Source of the DNA: Sphingomonas naasensis
GTDB lineage: Bacteria > Pseudomonadota > Alphaproteobacteria > Sphingomonadales > Sphingomonadaceae
Reading direction: 5' to 3'
Assembly: GCF_004792695.1 (NCBI RefSeq)
Contig: NZ_SRXU01000001.1
Location: 682,001 to 746,000 of the forward strand
Length of the DNA stretch: 64,000 nt
Both the position numbers and the translations under genes were made by a program. A model generated the notes under the pieces. It made no database searches. It saw nothing but the letters and a program-made list of their open reading frames with translations, and was not told the DNA's origin. How positions within the stretch are numbered: position 1 is the stretch's first letter; each line of letters starts with the position of its first letter. This document shows, one piece after another, positions 51,999 to 60,994 of the stretch.

Positions 51999-53357
51999 CT
52001 AGATCGCGTATTTCGCGCGCTGGGGACGGCTGAGCATCGCGTTCGCCGCGTCATCGCCGAGGAAGCGTTCGGCCTTGGGATCCCATTTGAGCCGCCGGCC
52101 GGTCTTCATCGCGGTCCAGTGGAGCAGGCAGGTCGAGCAGCCGCGGTGTCCCACCTCGGCCGGCGCGCTCACCGGCACGCCGGTCCTAATCGCGTCGAGC
52201 CAGTTGCGGTGCTGCTCGGGCACCTTGAGCAGATGGATCTCGTTCGGGCCGATCACGCTGTTCAGGATCTTCGGGTCGCTGGCCTGGAGCGGGTCGAGTG
52301 GCTTCGCGCCCGCGCTGGGATCGCTCGCCGTGACCGCGCCGCTGCGGGTGACGAAGATCCAGCCCTCGTCGCCGATGAACTTGATGCCGTTGGGCAGCGC
52401 GCCCGACACCGTCATCGTCACGCCATTGGCATAGCGTGCATGCGTCTCGAAGGCGCCATGGACGTCCCACAAACCACTTTTGGGAAACTCGGCGCTGCCC
52501 CAGATCTCGACCGGGCCCGAATGCTCCATGTCCATGCCCCAATGGGCGGTATCGATATGGTGCGAGCCCCAGCCGGTGATCATCCCCGCGCCGAATTGCT
52601 CGAGCCGCAGCCAGCCCGGCCGGTTCTCGAACGAATCCTGCGGATGGACGCCGATCTCGGTGTAGGGAATCTCGGGCGTGGTGCCGAGCCAGGCGTCGTA
52701 GTTCAGGTTCGAGGGTATCGGCATCGGCGGCGCCTCGGGTCCCGATGGATCGCCGGGCAGGCCGACCTCGACATGCTTGAGCTTGCCGATCCGGCCGTTG
52801 CGGACCAGCTCGCAGGCCCGGTGGAATTGCGGCCAGGGATCCTGCCCGCGCTGCTGCGAGCCGATCTGGAGGACCTTGCCGCTGACCTTGACCGCATCCG
52901 CCATCGCGCGTCCCTCGGCGATGGTCAGCGCGGCGGGCTTCTGGAGATAGACATGCTTGCCCGCGCGCACCGCATGCACCGCCTGCGGCGCATGCTGGTG
53001 ATCGGGCGTGGAGATCAGAACCGCGTCGATCTCCTTGTTCGCGAGCAGCTCGCGATAATCGGTGTACATGCGCGTGCCGGCATAGGGCTTGCCACTGCTG
53101 GCGGTATAGCGCGAGTCGACGAGCTCCTTGCCCGCGCCGAGCCGGATCGTGTCGACGTCGCACACGGCGACGATTTGGGCGTCACCATGTTTGTGGACCT
53201 CCTTCATGTCGTGGATGCGCGAGATGCGCCCCACTCCGATCGCGCCGATCGTGATCCGGTTCGATGGCGCGTTCCGGCCGAATACGCTCGCGGGGACGAT
53301 CACCGGCGCCGCCAGCGCCGCGCCGGTCTTGAGGAGGCCGCGTCTCGACATGGGCAT
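51999..53357 (-). CDS. Tat-exported Gfo/Idh/MocA oxidoreductase, GH109-like
   Basis: A 452-residue protein opening with a twin-arginine signal (MSRRGLLKTGAALAAPVIVP). The dinucleotide fold (RITIGAIGVGRISRIHDMKE), the AGKHVYLQKPAALTIAEGRA signature with EKP altered to QKP, and the C-terminal domain (GSHHIDTAHWGMDMEH) place it in the exported oxidoreductase group that includes GH109-type enzymes. Function is probably NAD-assisted processing of a glycoside in the periplasm, inferred from related proteins. Confidence 0.82.
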   Translation of the reverse strand: MPMSRRGLLKTGAALAAPVIVPASVFGRNAPSNRITIGAIGVGRISRIHDMKEVHKHGDAQIVAVCDVDTIRLGAGKELVDSRYTASSGKPYAGTRMYTDYRELLANKEIDAVLISTPDHQHAPQAVHAVRAGKHVYLQKPAALTIAEGRAMADAVKVSGKVLQIGSQQRGQDPWPQFHRACELVRNGRIGKLKHVEVGLPGDPSGPEAPPMPIPSNLNYDAWLGTTPEIPYTEIGVHPQDSFENRPGWLRLEQFGAGMITGWGSHHIDTAHWGMDMEHSGPVEIWGSAEFPKSGLWDVHGAFETHARYANGVTMTVSGALPNGIKFIGDEGWIFVTRSGAVTASDPSAGAKPLDPLQASDPKILNSVIGPNEIHLLKVPEQHRNWLDAIRTGVPVSAPAEVGHRGCSTCLLHWTAMKTGRRLKWDPKAERFLGDDAANAMLSRPQRAKYAI

Positions 53358-53370
53358 GCTCCGTCTCCCC

Positions 53371-54528
53371 TCAGGCCAGCTTGGGCCGCGTGGCGTTCTT
53401 CTGCGCGGTCAGCACCAGCTCGGCGGCCAGCAGCGCCTGCGCCTGATCCTGTGCGATCGACGAGCGTTCGACCACGTCGGTCACGAATTGCGGGCCGAAC
53501 GGCAGCGGCACCTTCGAGCAATCGATGTAGCGCACGCCCTTCCTGTCGGTGAGGAAGAGGTGGTTGCCGCCGGGTCGCCCCGCGACGTCGACATATTTGC
53601 GCAGCTCGATCGAGCCTTCGGTGCCGACGAGGAACAGCCGCCCGTCGCCCCAGGTCGGCAGGCCGTCGGGGGTGAACCAGTCGACCCGGATATAGCCGGT
53701 GCCGCCATTGCCGACCGCGACCATGTCGCCGAAATCCTCGAACTTCGGCTTGTCGGGCCAGTGAAAGTTGCCGGTCTGCGACGCGACGACCTGCGCCGAG
53801 GTCGAGCCGGTGTAGAACAGGAACTGATCGGCCTGGTGGCTGCCGATATCGGTGAGGATGCCGCCATAGCGCGCCTTGTCCCAGAACCAGTCCGGCCGGC
53901 TCGGCGCGCTGACCCGGTGCGGCGCGAGATTGACCGTCTGGATCACCTTGCCGATCGCCCCCTGCGCGACGAGCTCGCCGGCATGAACCGCCGAGCGCAC
54001 CTCGAGCCGCTCGGAATACATGATCGCGAACTTCCGGCCGGTCTCGTTGACCGCACGGCGAACCTCGGCGAGCTGCTCGAGGCTGGTGATCGCGGGCTTG
54101 TCGCCGAGATAATCCTTCCCGGCCCGCATCGCCCGGATCCCGAGCGGCGCGCGCAGATCGGGGATCGGCGCGCCGATGATCAGCTGGATGCTCTTGTCGC
54201 CGAGGATCTCGTCCTCGCTCTTCGCGAGCCGGACGCCATTGCCGTAGCGTTTCTGAAAGGTCCCGATCTGCTTCGGATCGGTCGCGAAGAAGGCCGTCGG
54301 CGTGCCGCCGCCGCGGATCATCGCGTCGGTCATGCCGTAGATATGCGCGTGATCGAGCCCGATCACTCCGAAGTTGATGCGGTGCTTCGCCATGGGCTCC
54401 GGGCCCGACGGCGCGGCGTCGGCGGACACCGCATTGCCCTGCGTCTGCGACTGGGCGAGCAAATCGGCGGGCAAGGTCGCGGTGAGGCCGGCCAATCCGG
54501 CGCCGGTGAGCATCGTGCGGCGGTGCAT
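53371..54528 (-). CDS. exported Gfo/Idh/MocA-family oxidoreductase
   Basis: A 385-residue protein with a signal region (HRRTMLTGAGLAGLTATLPA, twin-arginine-like). The core shows INFGVIGLDHAHIYGMTDAM, AMRAGKDYLGDKPAITSLEQ (DKP motif) and YGGILTDIGSHQADQFLFYT. It is 13 nt upstream of the second oxidoreductase and just downstream of the cupin gene, so 54989-51999 is likely one operon. The HAH motif after the Rossmann loop is shared by a distinct subgroup; the substrate is unknown. Confidence 0.82.
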   Translation of the reverse strand: MHRRTMLTGAGLAGLTATLPADLLAQSQTQGNAVSADAAPSGPEPMAKHRINFGVIGLDHAHIYGMTDAMIRGGGTPTAFFATDPKQIGTFQKRYGNGVRLAKSEDEILGDKSIQLIIGAPIPDLRAPLGIRAMRAGKDYLGDKPAITSLEQLAEVRRAVNETGRKFAIMYSERLEVRSAVHAGELVAQGAIGKVIQTVNLAPHRVSAPSRPDWFWDKARYGGILTDIGSHQADQFLFYTGSTSAQVVASQTGNFHWPDKPKFEDFGDMVAVGNGGTGYIRVDWFTPDGLPTWGDGRLFLVGTEGSIELRKYVDVAGRPGGNHLFLTDRKGVRYIDCSKVPLPFGPQFVTDVVERSSIAQDQAQALLAAELVLTAQKNATRPKLA

Positions 54529-54538
54529 GGACTTCTCC

Positions 54539-54989
54539 TCAATGCGCAGGCGTGGCCGCCGTCTTCCAGTTGATCACGTGATAGGTCGCAGGTGTGTCGC
54601 CGACATTGCGCAAGGCGTGCGGCGAATTCGAAGCGTTGAAGATCACCGAGCCGGGGCCGAGCCGCTTCCAGCTGCCGCCGTTGAGCACCTCGACCGTGCC
54701 TTCGCGGACGATCACCAGCTCCTCATTGGGATGGGTGTGCGGCGGGTGCGATGCGAGCCCCGGGATTGAGCGTGGTGACGTGCATCTCAAGCTCGTCGAG
54801 CGTCGCGGTCGGCTGGCGGACGAGGTTGCGGATTGCGCCGACATCGGTCGGCTTCGCCTCCATTTTTGCCCAGTCGAACACCGCGGGGCCGAGCTTTGCG
54901 GGACTGGTCTGCGCGAGCGCGCCTGCTGCACCGACGGCAAATAGGGTGCCCAGCGCCACTGCCACGTCTCGACGCGTGATCCTCATCAT
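54539..54989 (-). pseudogene. exported cupin gene with a +1 frameshift
   Basis: The first frame (54989 to 54723) gives a signal peptide (MRITRRDVAVALGTLFAVGA...) and ...LDELEMHVTTLNPG. The cupin continues only in another frame: LASHPPHTHPNEELVIVREG TVEVLNGG...HALRNVGDTPATYHVINWK, to the stop at 54539. Removing one base from the CCCC run at 54758-54761 joins them into one protein of about 149 residues with an intact metal site (HxHxxE...H). It is either a sequencing or assembly error, a true lesion or, less likely, programmed slippage. GGAGGGG precedes the ATG. Confidence 0.8.
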
Positions 54990-55093
54990 CGCTCTCCCCT
55001 CCGCGGTCGGCGCCGCGTCGTTCGGCCGAGACTAGTCGAAAAGCGAGAGCTGTGAACCCTATTTGTCTGAGAATATTGCCACAGCAGCGCCGC

Positions 55094-55816
55094 TCATATC
55101 TTCCGCGCCCGCAGAAAGGGTTCGATCACCGTCGCCATCAGGTCGTAGCCCTGATCGGTCGGATGGACGCCATCGTTCGCCAGCCCCGGCTTCATTGCGC
55201 CACCGGCATCGGCGAGCACAGGCCAATAATCGATCCAGGTCGCGCCCGCAGTTTTGGCATAGCGCTTGAGCCCGGCATTGATCGCGCGGATCGGCGCGAC
55301 GGTCTCGACCCCCGGCCGCCACGGGAAATGATCGGCAGGCGGCACCGACGCGATCAGCACCGCGATGCGATGCGCCTGCGCGATGGCGGTCATCATCCGG
55401 AAATTGTCGAGGGTCTGGGCGAGCGTGATCGGGCCTGTGTTGCCGGCGACATCGTTGGTGCCCGCCATGATGTGGAGGTAGCGCGGTTTGAGCGCGACCA
55501 CGTCGGACATCATCCGAAGCACCATCTGGGGGGTGGTCTGGCCGCTGATCCCGCGCCCGACGCGCCCCTTGCTGAAGAAATCCGGACGCTGGCGCCGCCA
55601 GCCCTCGGTGATCGAGTCGCCCATGAAGACGATGTTCGTCTTCACCCCCGACTTGACCAGCTTCGCATTGTCGGCGGCGTAGCGGCCGAGCGCCGGCCAA
55701 TCCTCGCGCTGCTGGCGCTGGCGCCGTTCCTCGGGACTCTCCTGCGTCTGGGCGCGTGCGGCGAAGGGCAGCGCGAGCGCACCGGCAAGGAAACCGCGGC
55801 GGACGATCGGGGGCAT
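55094..55816 (-). CDS. SGNH/GDSL-type esterase with Tat-like signal
   Basis: A 240-residue protein: signal VRRGFLAGALALPFAARAQ, then block I FMGDSITEGW, block III MAGTNDVAGN and block V DGVHPTDQGY, the complete SGNH catalytic set. Related proteins are carbohydrate or rhamnogalacturonan acetylesterases and lipases. With GH105, GH127 and the oxidoreductases nearby, removal of acetyl groups from pectin is a fair inference. AGGAG lies upstream of the ATG. Confidence 0.83.
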   Translation of the reverse strand: MPPIVRRGFLAGALALPFAARAQTQESPEERRQRQQREDWPALGRYAADNAKLVKSGVKTNIVFMGDSITEGWRRQRPDFFSKGRVGRGISGQTTPQMVLRMMSDVVALKPRYLHIMAGTNDVAGNTGPITLAQTLDNFRMMTAIAQAHRIAVLIASVPPADHFPWRPGVETVAPIRAINAGLKRYAKTAGATWIDYWPVLADAGGAMKPGLANDGVHPTDQGYDLMATVIEPFLRARKI

Positions 55817-56106
55817 GACCTCTCCTGTATCGGCGGGTGGGCAGCCCTCCCGCATTCGGAAAGCTTAGCGGCGTGCAGAAAGCTGGCAAGCTCGGGCGAT
55901 GCCGGTCGTTCTTCACAAAGAGCCCGATCGGGCGCGGATTCCCGGGCTCGGGTTCGGACAGCAAACCGCGCCCCTGTTTGACCCGCGGCCGGCATATCTT
56001 GGCCGCGGGTCAATAGTTGCTCGCACTTGCACCCAAAATTCGCCTATTAGCAGCTCGATTCAGCTGATCCGCCGGGGGGCGAGCAGTCGGGCAGGAGTAT
56101 GACAGA

Positions 56107-57591
56107 GTGATATCGCGAGCGACTTTGGGCCGATCCGTGCGGCTGGGCACCGCAGTGGCGACGGCTATCGGCCTTGTTAGCACCGCGGGGTTCGCGCAGC
56201 AGACGCCGCCGGTATCCGCACCGATGGTGCAGGCTGTGCCGCCTGTGGCGCCGGTTCAGATCGTCCCGCCACCCACTATCAGTGCCGCGCAGGCCGCCCA
56301 GCTGAACCAGCTGCTCGCCGATGCCGGCTATGCGCAGGGCCTGCGCCACGACGGCACCGCCCAGCCGCGTCCGGACGGCAATGACGCGCTCGTCCGCGCC
56401 GCGCTCGACTATGCCCGTGCGGTGCATGCCGGCCGGCTCGATACCAGCGACTTCCAGCAGGATTGGGGTCTGCGGCCCGCCGCCTACGACCCTCTCCCCG
56501 CCTTTGCCGATGCAGTGAAGCGCGATCGGCTGCCGCAATGGTTCCGTGGGCTGCCGCCGCCCTATTCGGGCTATGACGGGCTCCAGAAGGGCCTTGCCGC
56601 CTATCGCAAGATCGAGGCTTCTGGCGGCTGGGCGGCGCTGCCCGCCGGACCCGACCTCGCGCTCGGCGCGAGCGGGCCGCGCGTCGCGGCGCTGCGCCAG
56701 CGTCTCGCGGTCGAGGACAGCGAAGTCGTCGCCACCGGGACCAAGTTCGACGCCGAGCTCAAGGATGCCGTGGTCCGCGCCCAGCGCCGCTACGGCCTCA
56801 ACCCGACCGGCGTCGTCTCGACCGGCACGCTCGGCGCGCTCAACGTGCCGGCGGCCGATCGCGTCCGCCAGATCATGGCGAACATGGAGCGCTGGCGCTG
56901 GCTCCCCGCCGAGCTTCCAGCCAAGCGGATCCAGGTCAACATCGCCGCCGCGGTGCTGACCGTGTTCGAGGGCGACGCCCCGATCGCGTCGATGAAAGCC
57001 GTGACCGGCCGTCCGGGCAACGAGACACCGATGCTCCAGTCGCGCATCCATTCGATCGTGCTCAACCCGCCGTGGAACGTCCCCGCCGGGATCGCCGCCA
57101 AGGAGCTGTTCCCCAAGGGCACGGCCTATCTGGCGCGCAACAACTACAAGATCATCGGCACCGGTGCGGGACGCCGCATCCAGCAGCAGCCGGGCCCGAA
57201 GAGCGCGCTGGGGCTGTACAAGTTCGACTTCGACAATCCCTATGCGGTGTATCTGCACGACACGCCGTCGCAATCGACCTTCTCGAGCTTCAGCCGACTG
57301 GCGAGCCATGGCTGCGTCCGTCTCGAAAAGCCCGGCCCGCTCGCGCAACTGCTGCTGCGCAACGATCCTGCCTGGCAACCCGACGAGATCCAGACGGCGC
57401 TTTCGACGGGCAAGACCCAGCGCGTCCAGCTGCAGCCGCAGGATCAGGTCCATGTCTATCTGCTCTACTGGACCGCGTTCGCCAGCGCGAACGGGGCGAT
57501 GAACTTCCGCGGCGATCCCTATGGCTGGGACAAGACGCTCGCGGCGAAGATCGAGAGGCGCTCGGCGATCACCGCCGTCGCCGCACGTTGA
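56107..57591 (+). CDS. L,D-transpeptidase with peptidoglycan-binding domain, YcbB/LdtD-like
   Basis: A 494-residue envelope enzyme. Signal peptide (...IGLVSTAGFAQ), a Pro-rich linker, a scaffold domain, a peptidoglycan-binding domain (LGASGPRVAALRQRLAVEDS, FDAELKDAVVRAQRRYGLNP) and a YkuD domain (about 270-440) with the active-site RLASHGCVRLEKP. The domain order and size match YcbB/LdtD, which makes 3-3 cross-links. The start is GTG 56107 with GGAG 9 nt upstream; an ATG at 56099 opens only a three-codon frame that overlaps it. A 57-nt-scale downstream neighbour is a small lipoprotein. Confidence 0.85.
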   Translation: MISRATLGRSVRLGTAVATAIGLVSTAGFAQQTPPVSAPMVQAVPPVAPVQIVPPPTISAAQAAQLNQLLADAGYAQGLRHDGTAQPRPDGNDALVRAALDYARAVHAGRLDTSDFQQDWGLRPAAYDPLPAFADAVKRDRLPQWFRGLPPPYSGYDGLQKGLAAYRKIEASGGWAALPAGPDLALGASGPRVAALRQRLAVEDSEVVATGTKFDAELKDAVVRAQRRYGLNPTGVVSTGTLGALNVPAADRVRQIMANMERWRWLPAELPAKRIQVNIAAAVLTVFEGDAPIASMKAVTGRPGNETPMLQSRIHSIVLNPPWNVPAGIAAKELFPKGTAYLARNNYKIIGTGAGRRIQQQPGPKSALGLYKFDFDNPYAVYLHDTPSQSTFSSFSRLASHGCVRLEKPGPLAQLLLRNDPAWQPDEIQTALSTGKTQRVQLQPQDQVHVYLLYWTAFASANGAMNFRGDPYGWDKTLAAKIERRSAITAVAAR

Positions 57592-57605
57592 AAGGGGAAT
57601 AGCGA

Positions 57606-57926
57606 ATGAACATCAAGCGTATCGCTCTGCTTGCGTCGGCGGCCGGCGCGCTCGCGCTCGGCGCCTGCTCGGGCGGCAAGGACAGCGATCAGCCGGCGAC
57701 GGCGAATGTCGAGAACATGGCCCCGATCGAGGTGGTGAACGAGAGCCCGGTGGCCACCGAAGCCTCGCCGGCACCGATGGTCGACAATCTCACCACCACC
57801 GACGTCCAGCCGGCTGCGCCCGAGCTCAGCGCCGACGAGCAGACCCAGGACGACGCCGATGCGACCGGGATGACCGCGCGTGTCTCGCGCGACGAGGGTG
57901 GCAACGAGGCACAGACCGCGCAGTGA
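57606..57926 (+). CDS. small lipoprotein, 106 aa
   Basis: Signal peptide with lipobox LGAC (Cys21: KRIALLASAAGALALGACSG). The rest is acidic and disordered in composition (Ala/Glu/Asp/Pro/Thr-rich) with no recognised domain. It begins 14 nt after the YcbB-like gene and ends before a strong terminator, so the two form an operon. Role unknown, possibly an envelope linker. Confidence 0.7.
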   Translation: MNIKRIALLASAAGALALGACSGGKDSDQPATANVENMAPIEVVNESPVATEASPAPMVDNLTTTDVQPAAPELSADEQTQDDADATGMTARVSRDEGGNEAQTAQ

Positions 57927-57935
57927 GAACGCGAC

Positions 57936-57964
57936 GCCTCCCTGCGGCGACGCCGCGGGGAGGC
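57936..57964. terminator. bidirectional terminator hairpin
   Basis: GCCTCCCTGCGGC pairs with GCCGCGGGGAGGC (13 bp, one G-U) around GAC, followed by TTCGTT on the plus side. It stands between the convergent lipoprotein gene and the response-regulator gene. Confidence 0.75.
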
Positions 57965-57969
57965 TTCGT

Positions 57970-58362
57970 TCAACTGAGGATGACGTCGTCCGCGCCGCCC
58001 TTGGCGACCATCCGGCCCATCGCGTTGAGCAACGCGCCCATCGCCACCGGCTTGAGGATGACCTCGTCGGCACCCGCTGCGAGGCACTGCTCGCGCAGAT
58101 CGACCGCGGTGTCCGCGGTGACCACGATCACCGGCAATTCGGCCTTGGCGCATCCCCGCGAGCGTAGCTGGCGGATCGCGGTGAGCCCGTCCATGCCGGG
58201 CATCCGCAAGTCCATCAGGATGATGTTGAACGATCCGTTCTCGATCATCTCGAGCCCGGTCTCGGCATCGGGGGCCTCTTCCATGTTCGCCCCGACGACG
58301 CGCAGCATGTCCTTCACGACGCGGCGGTTCATGGCGTCGTCTTCGACGAACAGGACTTGCAT
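57970..58362 (-). CDS. stand-alone receiver-domain response regulator
   Basis: A 130-residue CheY-like protein: FVEDDAMNRRVV, phosphoacceptor Asp in NIILMDLRMPGMDGL, Thr in VVTADTAVD and Lys in VILKPVAMGALL. No output domain. It lies 62 nt downstream of a hybrid kinase whose own receiver lacks the Asp, so it is the natural acceptor of that kinase's phosphate. AGGAGAG precedes the ATG. Confidence 0.88.
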   Translation of the reverse strand: MQVLFVEDDAMNRRVVKDMLRVVGANMEEAPDAETGLEMIENGSFNIILMDLRMPGMDGLTAIRQLRSRGCAKAELPVIVVTADTAVDLREQCLAAGADEVILKPVAMGALLNAMGRMVAKGGADDVILS

Positions 58363-58424
58363 GCGCGACTCTCCTATTTGTCCGAGTCGTAGGCGATCGG
58401 CGTAAAGACTTTGATTATTCCGGC

Positions 58425-60893
58425 TCATGCGGCGCTCGAGATCGCGGCCGGCGGCGCGGCGACGATCCGATAGGCCTCGTGCAGCGTGGCGACGAGCTGG
58501 GCTCCGCCGACCGGCTTGAGCACCAGTTGATCGGCGCCGAGCTGGGCGACCTCGCCGAGGGGCAGATCGGCGGCCGGCGCGAGCAAGATCGTCACGCGCG
58601 TCCCCGCGGTGCGCGCCGCCTCGATTACCCGCCGCAACGAGTCGAGCGGCGCCGATCCTTCGATTTGCGCCGAGCGCGCTTCGATCAGCACGTGATCGAC
58701 AATTCCGATGCGCAATGCGCTGAGCGCCGCGCCGCCGCAATCCACGCATTCGATGGCGCCAGTCACGGGCTCGAGCAGGCCGCGGAAGATGCCCTGCGTC
58801 ATCGCATTGCCCTCGACCAGCAGAAGCCGCGACTCCGCGAGCGCAGTAGCCCCGGGCCGGCCGGCGACCACGGCGGCGATCGCCCCGTCGACTCGCCCGA
58901 ACGGCAAGCGCACGGTGAAGACCGATCCTTGCCCGGGCACGCTCCGCACCGAGATCGCCCCGCTCAGCGCCACGGCCAGCTTGTGGCAGATCGAAAGCCC
59001 CAGCCCCGTACCGCTGAACTGGCGGGCCGTGCCGCCATCGACCTGGTGGAAGGCTTCGAAGATCAACGGGAGCTGGTCTTCGGGTATGCCGATGCCGCTG
59101 TCTTCGACTTCGATCACCAGCTCGCCGCCCTCGGCCCGCGCGCGCAGCGCCACCGCGCCCTGTGGGGTGAACTTCACGGCGTTGGACAAGAGATTGAACA
59201 CGATCTGCCGCAGCCGCGCGCCGTCCGAGCGGATCCGATCGGGCACCTCGCCGATCGTGAGCGTTAGGCGCAACCCTTTAGCTTCGGCATGGCCGTTCCA
59301 CAGCCGCGCGGCGTCCTCCAGAATAGCCCTGAACCCGATTTCCTCGTCGACGACGGTGATCTCGCCGGTCTCCATCTTGGCGACGTCGAGAATGTCGTCG
59401 ACCAGCGCGCGCATCGCCTCGCCCGCGCCGTGGACGACCTGCACCTGCTCGCGCACCTCCTCCTCGAGACGCCGATTGGCGAGCAGGATCTGGGTCATGC
59501 CGAGAATGCCGTTGAGCGGCGTGCGGATCTCGTGGCTGGTGGTGGCGAGGAACTCGGTCTTTGCCTTGAGCGCCTTTTCGAGCGCCGTGTTGGTCTGGTT
59601 GAGCACGACGTTGGCCGCGCGCACCTGATTGCGGCTGCGCCGGATGCGCAGCGCGCTCACCAGCAACAAGGCGAGCACGATGCCGCCGGCGATCACCAAC
59701 CCGGCGAGCACGGTGGTGCGAAACTCGGCCTGTTGCTGGCGGATGCGCGCGTCGCGCTCGAAGATCTTCTGCTTCTGGTTCTGATAGTCGAACCGCGCCG
59801 ACATCAGCTGCGAGCTGGCCGACGCCGTCAGCTTCTGGGCTTCGCTTTCGAGGCGCTGGAATGCCTTGAGATGCTGAAGCGCCGCCTCCTCGTCGCCGAG
59901 GCGCTCGAACACCGAAGCCGCCAGCTGGTGAAACTCGCGAAAGGCCATTTCGGTGCGCGCCAGATCCTCGCCGGCAAAGGCTTGACGCAGATCGCGCGCC
60001 GCCGCGGGAAGATCGCCGCGTGCCTCGGCAACTTCGCCCGCTGCGCCATAGACCATCGGCTTCCACCCCGCCGCCTCTCCGCCGCCCGACAGGCGCAGCG
60101 CGCGATCGATCGTCCGCGAGGCTGCGGCGACAGCACCGCTCTTCACTTGCGCCACGGCGAGATTGCTGAGGATGCGGACTTCGAGCAGCGGACTCTGGAG
60201 CTGCCGGGCGCTCTCCAGTGCGCGCTCGAACTCGCGGACGGCCTCGGCGTTGCGGCCGATCTTGCGCAACACCTCGCCGCGATTGTTGTGGGTCGTCAGC
60301 GTGAAGGCCGGGTCGGCGGTATAGAGCTCGACCGCCTGCGCGTAATATTGGAGCGCGCGCTCGTAATCGCCGGCCTCGACATAGATCATCGCGATGTCCT
60401 GCAGCGCGATCGCCTGACTGCGGATCTCGCGCGCGGCGCGGAAGATGGTGTGCGCCCGCTGAAAGTCGATCAACGCCTGCTGGACGCTCCCGCCCATCGC
60501 CGCGATCGCACCATGCGAACGCATCAGATCGCCCTGAAGCTTGGTGTTGGATCCGTAGCGTTCGACTCGCGCGAGCGCCGCAGCGACGATCGGCGCGGCC
60601 TTGGCCGGTTGATTGACGCCGATGAACGACTCGGCCTTGAGCCATTCTGCCGTCGCCAGCGCCATTTCGGCGCGGGGCGAGCGCGGAAGCGCGCGGGCAC
60701 GGGCGATGGCGATCTCGGCCTTGGCCATGGCCTGCCCGGGATCGGCCATCATCGCCGTCTTCGCTTCCTGCACGGCCTCGTCGACGCTCGCGAAGCCGCG
60801 GTCGGTTTCGGTGCCGGGCGAGGACTGGGCGTGCGCGGGCGAGAGCGGCGGAGCAATAACGAGAAGCAATGGAAGCAGCGCCGCGATGCGCAT
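58425..60893 (-). CDS. TPR-sensor hybrid histidine kinase with degenerate receiver
   Basis: An 822-residue protein: signal peptide (...LVIAPPLSPAHAQ), periplasmic TPR array (about 60-360: IYVEAGDYERALQYYAQAVE, NRGEVLRKIGRNAEAVREFE), one membrane helix (TVLAGLVIAGGIVLALLLVS), a coiled coil, a HisKA/ATPase kinase (SHEIRTPLNGILGMTQ, NLLSNAVKF, DSGIGI, GTGLGL) and a C-terminal receiver-like domain. In that last domain VEGNAM replaces the acidic pair, and the acceptor position reads HVLIEARS instead of an Asp; the Lys (LKPV) remains. It therefore probably acts on the adjacent stand-alone receiver. Confidence 0.87.
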   Translation of the reverse strand: MRIAALLPLLLVIAPPLSPAHAQSSPGTETDRGFASVDEAVQEAKTAMMADPGQAMAKAEIAIARARALPRSPRAEMALATAEWLKAESFIGVNQPAKAAPIVAAALARVERYGSNTKLQGDLMRSHGAIAAMGGSVQQALIDFQRAHTIFRAAREIRSQAIALQDIAMIYVEAGDYERALQYYAQAVELYTADPAFTLTTHNNRGEVLRKIGRNAEAVREFERALESARQLQSPLLEVRILSNLAVAQVKSGAVAAASRTIDRALRLSGGGEAAGWKPMVYGAAGEVAEARGDLPAAARDLRQAFAGEDLARTEMAFREFHQLAASVFERLGDEEAALQHLKAFQRLESEAQKLTASASSQLMSARFDYQNQKQKIFERDARIRQQQAEFRTTVLAGLVIAGGIVLALLLVSALRIRRSRNQVRAANVVLNQTNTALEKALKAKTEFLATTSHEIRTPLNGILGMTQILLANRRLEEEVREQVQVVHGAGEAMRALVDDILDVAKMETGEITVVDEEIGFRAILEDAARLWNGHAEAKGLRLTLTIGEVPDRIRSDGARLRQIVFNLLSNAVKFTPQGAVALRARAEGGELVIEVEDSGIGIPEDQLPLIFEAFHQVDGGTARQFSGTGLGLSICHKLAVALSGAISVRSVPGQGSVFTVRLPFGRVDGAIAAVVAGRPGATALAESRLLLVEGNAMTQGIFRGLLEPVTGAIECVDCGGAALSALRIGIVDHVLIEARSAQIEGSAPLDSLRRVIEAARTAGTRVTILLAPAADLPLGEVAQLGADQLVLKPVGGAQLVATLHEAYRIVAAPPAAISSAA

Positions 60894-60955
60894 CGAAAGT
60901 CCCCCGACTGGTTCCCGCCAACTAGCTGAAAAAGCTTAATGCGGGGCAAAGGAAC

Positions 60956-60983
60956 GGCCCGCCGCGGGAACCCGCGACGGGCC
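60956..60983 (-). terminator. hairpin after the S8 autotransporter gene
   Basis: GGCCCGCCGCGGG and CCCGCGACGGGCC form a 13-bp stem with one mismatch and a two-base loop; on the transcribed strand GTTCCTTT follows. It separates the protease gene from the kinase gene on the same strand. Confidence 0.65.
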
Positions 60984-60994
60984 GAGGGAGAAGG

